Below, in pieces: positions 18,893 through 20,142 of a DNA stretch of 20,142 nt. How positions within the stretch are numbered: the first letter of the stretch is position 1; each line of letters begins with the position of its first letter. Origin of the DNA: a virus; the IMG/VR virus record IMGVR_UViG_3300010153_000170, positions 1-20,142 of that record, one strand, 5' to 3'. The position numbers and the translations under genes are program-made. The notes beneath the pieces were generated by a model that saw only the letters and a program-made list of their open reading frames with translations, was not told the origin of the DNA and searched no databases.

Positions 18893-20142
18893 TGGTAACT
18901 CCGCAGCAAATACCAGAACCAACTACTGGCATATGGGATAAGTTTCTCCCTATGGGTGCTTGGAGTTTAACTCCTTTTGGTGTTGAAAACTTCTTAGGCA
19001 CTGGAATGACAGGACCAGAAGCATTAGGGAAAGCTGCTGCTCCACTTGCTCCAGTTGTTGAACCTGCTATAAAAGGAATTAATTGGTTTGAAGAAAACAT
19101 AATAAAACCAGAAGTTGAAGCTAGGTCACAATACTTTCCAATACGTTGGGAACCAGGACCAGGTGCACTTAACTTTGACTGGAATGTAGATGCTTACAAA
19201 CGAGCAGATGGTGGATTTGATCCTAGATCACTATGGGATGCGTTTGCTGCCTTTAGGTTGAAACCTGAAGGTATTGCACCTCCTGATGTTCAAGAGTTTA
19301 AAGCAACAGGACAGATGCCAGAAGGTGTATTCGGAGAGAACATAACTAGGCTTGCAGCTCCTGGTACAGTTCGAGAAGAGAACATATTAGCTGAAATGGC
19401 TAAGAAAGAATCAGAACTAGGAAGATCACTTACACCTACTGAGGTCAGAGAAGTTAGTGAGGATTTATATAAACTTCCTCCTGGTATGAGAGGATTACTT
19501 GAAGAGATGCCGTGGGCTGCTATTCCTGCTGCTGGTGGCACAAAAGGGATGAAAGCAGGAATCTCAGCTACTAGACTAGGACCAGCGTTAAGACCTGCTG
19601 GTACACGATCTGCGCTTGGACAATTTCAGACTACGGGTACATTAACTAAACGTGCTCCGCTTGCTGCACAAGCAGCTCGTGGAGGATTACGTGTTGCTGA
19701 AGCTGCTGTTACGCCACTTGCTAAAGCAGAAGATTTAGTTGGTGCAGCATTGTCTGGAGCTGCAAGGAATATACTTGTAAGACCATTTAGAGTTATGGCA
19801 CCAGGTGCAAGGAAAGTATACAACTGGTCACAGTTCGCATCTGTGCAGAATAGGGTTGCCAGGATTGGTAATAATTTTATTGAGACTGGTATTCCAATTG
19901 AAGAAGGAACACTTTCAAAACTTAAACCTGAACAAGCATTAGAACATGTTAATGAGACGTTGCTGAAAATGACTGACGTTTCTGACGCATTTATTCTTTC
20001 TGCTCAAAAGAGAATAATAAGAAATCCCGATGCTGCTATTCCTAGTTCAGTTGAAGTTAAAAGTGATGCAGAGGTTGTTTCACAAATTGTTAAAGATGCA
20101 GAGGCAAAGGGTACACCAATTGTTCCTGAAGATATCCTGCCC
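18892..20142 (+). CDS. large virion-region protein, 5' part (417 codons visible)
   Basis: Open from the ATG at 18892 (TAATG overlap with the previous stop) to the right edge, so a partial gene. It begins MVTPQQIPEPTTGIWDKFLP. The first 200 residues contain Pro/Gly-rich loops (RWEPGPGALNFDWN, GRSLTPTEVREVSEDLYKLP). Residues about 205-310 are Ala/Gly/Arg/Leu-rich (AAIPAAGGTKGMKAGISATR, AAQAARGGLRVAEAAVTPLA), probably amphipathic or membrane-associating. The last 100 residues are helical and charged. I recognise no enzyme domain. Size and position fit an internal virion or tail/ejection protein; where a major capsid would be expected nothing capsid-like is seen. Confidence 0.75.
   Translation, partial: MVTPQQIPEPTTGIWDKFLPMGAWSLTPFGVENFLGTGMTGPEALGKAAAPLAPVVEPAIKGINWFEENIIKPEVEARSQYFPIRWEPGPGALNFDWNVDAYKRADGGFDPRSLWDAFAAFRLKPEGIAPPDVQEFKATGQMPEGVFGENITRLAAPGTVREENILAEMAKKESELGRSLTPTEVREVSEDLYKLPPGMRGLLEEMPWAAIPAAGGTKGMKAGISATRLGPALRPAGTRSALGQFQTTGTLTKRAPLAAQAARGGLRVAEAAVTPLAKAEDLVGAALSGAARNILVRPFRVMAPGARKVYNWSQFASVQNRVARIGNNFIETGIPIEEGTLSKLKPEQALEHVNETLLKMTDVSDAFILSAQKRIIRNPDAAIPSSVEVKSDAEVVSQIVKDAEAKGTPIVPEDILP

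Noticed and set aside
18867-19823. minus-strand frames at 18867-19100, 19290-19541 and 19626-19823
   Set aside because: Antisense to the continuous plus-strand gene starting at 18892; Ala/Pro/Ser-rich shadows without ribosome binding sites.

Overview
The window reads as part of an AT-rich double-stranded DNA tailed-phage (or prophage-like) genome. It has a small/large terminase pair followed by a portal, dense overlapping early genes, and many tiny zinc-binding or domain-of-unknown-function proteins. No integrase, tRNA, rRNA or CRISPR array is visible. Strong GGAGG ribosome binding sites, frequent TTG/GTG starts and sigma70-like promoter boxes point to a bacterial host. The phylum cannot be fixed from sequence alone; one small CxHHW...CxxC protein resembles proteins I associate with Chloroflexota-type marine/freshwater phage contigs, which is weak evidence.

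Left arm (1-10.4 kb, all on the minus strand, read right to left from a promoter near 10.47-10.49 kb). The first gene is a basic protein with an ArdC-like ssDNA-binding pattern. It is followed by about twenty very small proteins (Cys-rich zinc ribbons, DUF2958, DUF3846, coiled-coil and acidic proteins, short membrane peptides). Next come an excisionase-like HTH protein, a possible SSB-like protein, a ParB-like nuclease-fold protein, a PD-(D/E)XK nuclease, a RecA/RepA-fold ATPase, a RusA-family Holliday-junction resolvase, a tiny membrane protein, a zinc-binding protein and the start of a DNA methyltransferase. This is a replication/recombination/modification operon. Most junctions are stop-start overlaps (ATGA, TAATG, TTGA), with the downstream ribosome binding site inside the upstream gene. 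Three near-identical G6/C6 hairpins sit between gene groups at 8.45, 9.08 and 9.61 kb.

Central region (10.4-11.48 kb, no convincing long gene). It holds a leftward promoter with a perfect 15-bp palindrome in its spacer, a candidate rightward extended -10 promoter, a GC-rich hairpin, and a T-poor CA-rich tract. Further right are a GTACT/ACTGT iteron-like array around AT-rich DNA, an 8-bp inverted repeat spanning 86 nt, and a minus-strand intrinsic terminator with a promoter upstream of it. It ends with a 15-codon leader ORF with an ideal ribosome binding site and a nested foldable leader directly before the packaging operon. It looks like a divergent control region and possible replication origin or packaging site, with one or two small RNAs.

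Right arm (11.48-20.14 kb, plus strand). A zinc-ribbon/AT-hook protein, terminase small subunit, terminase large subunit (GTG start, unusual Cys-Glu Walker B), portal with a proline-rich tail, a 911-residue low-complexity protein carrying several 6- and 12-bp coding minisatellites, a 145-residue protein, and a large protein that runs off the window. No major capsid gene has appeared by the right end.
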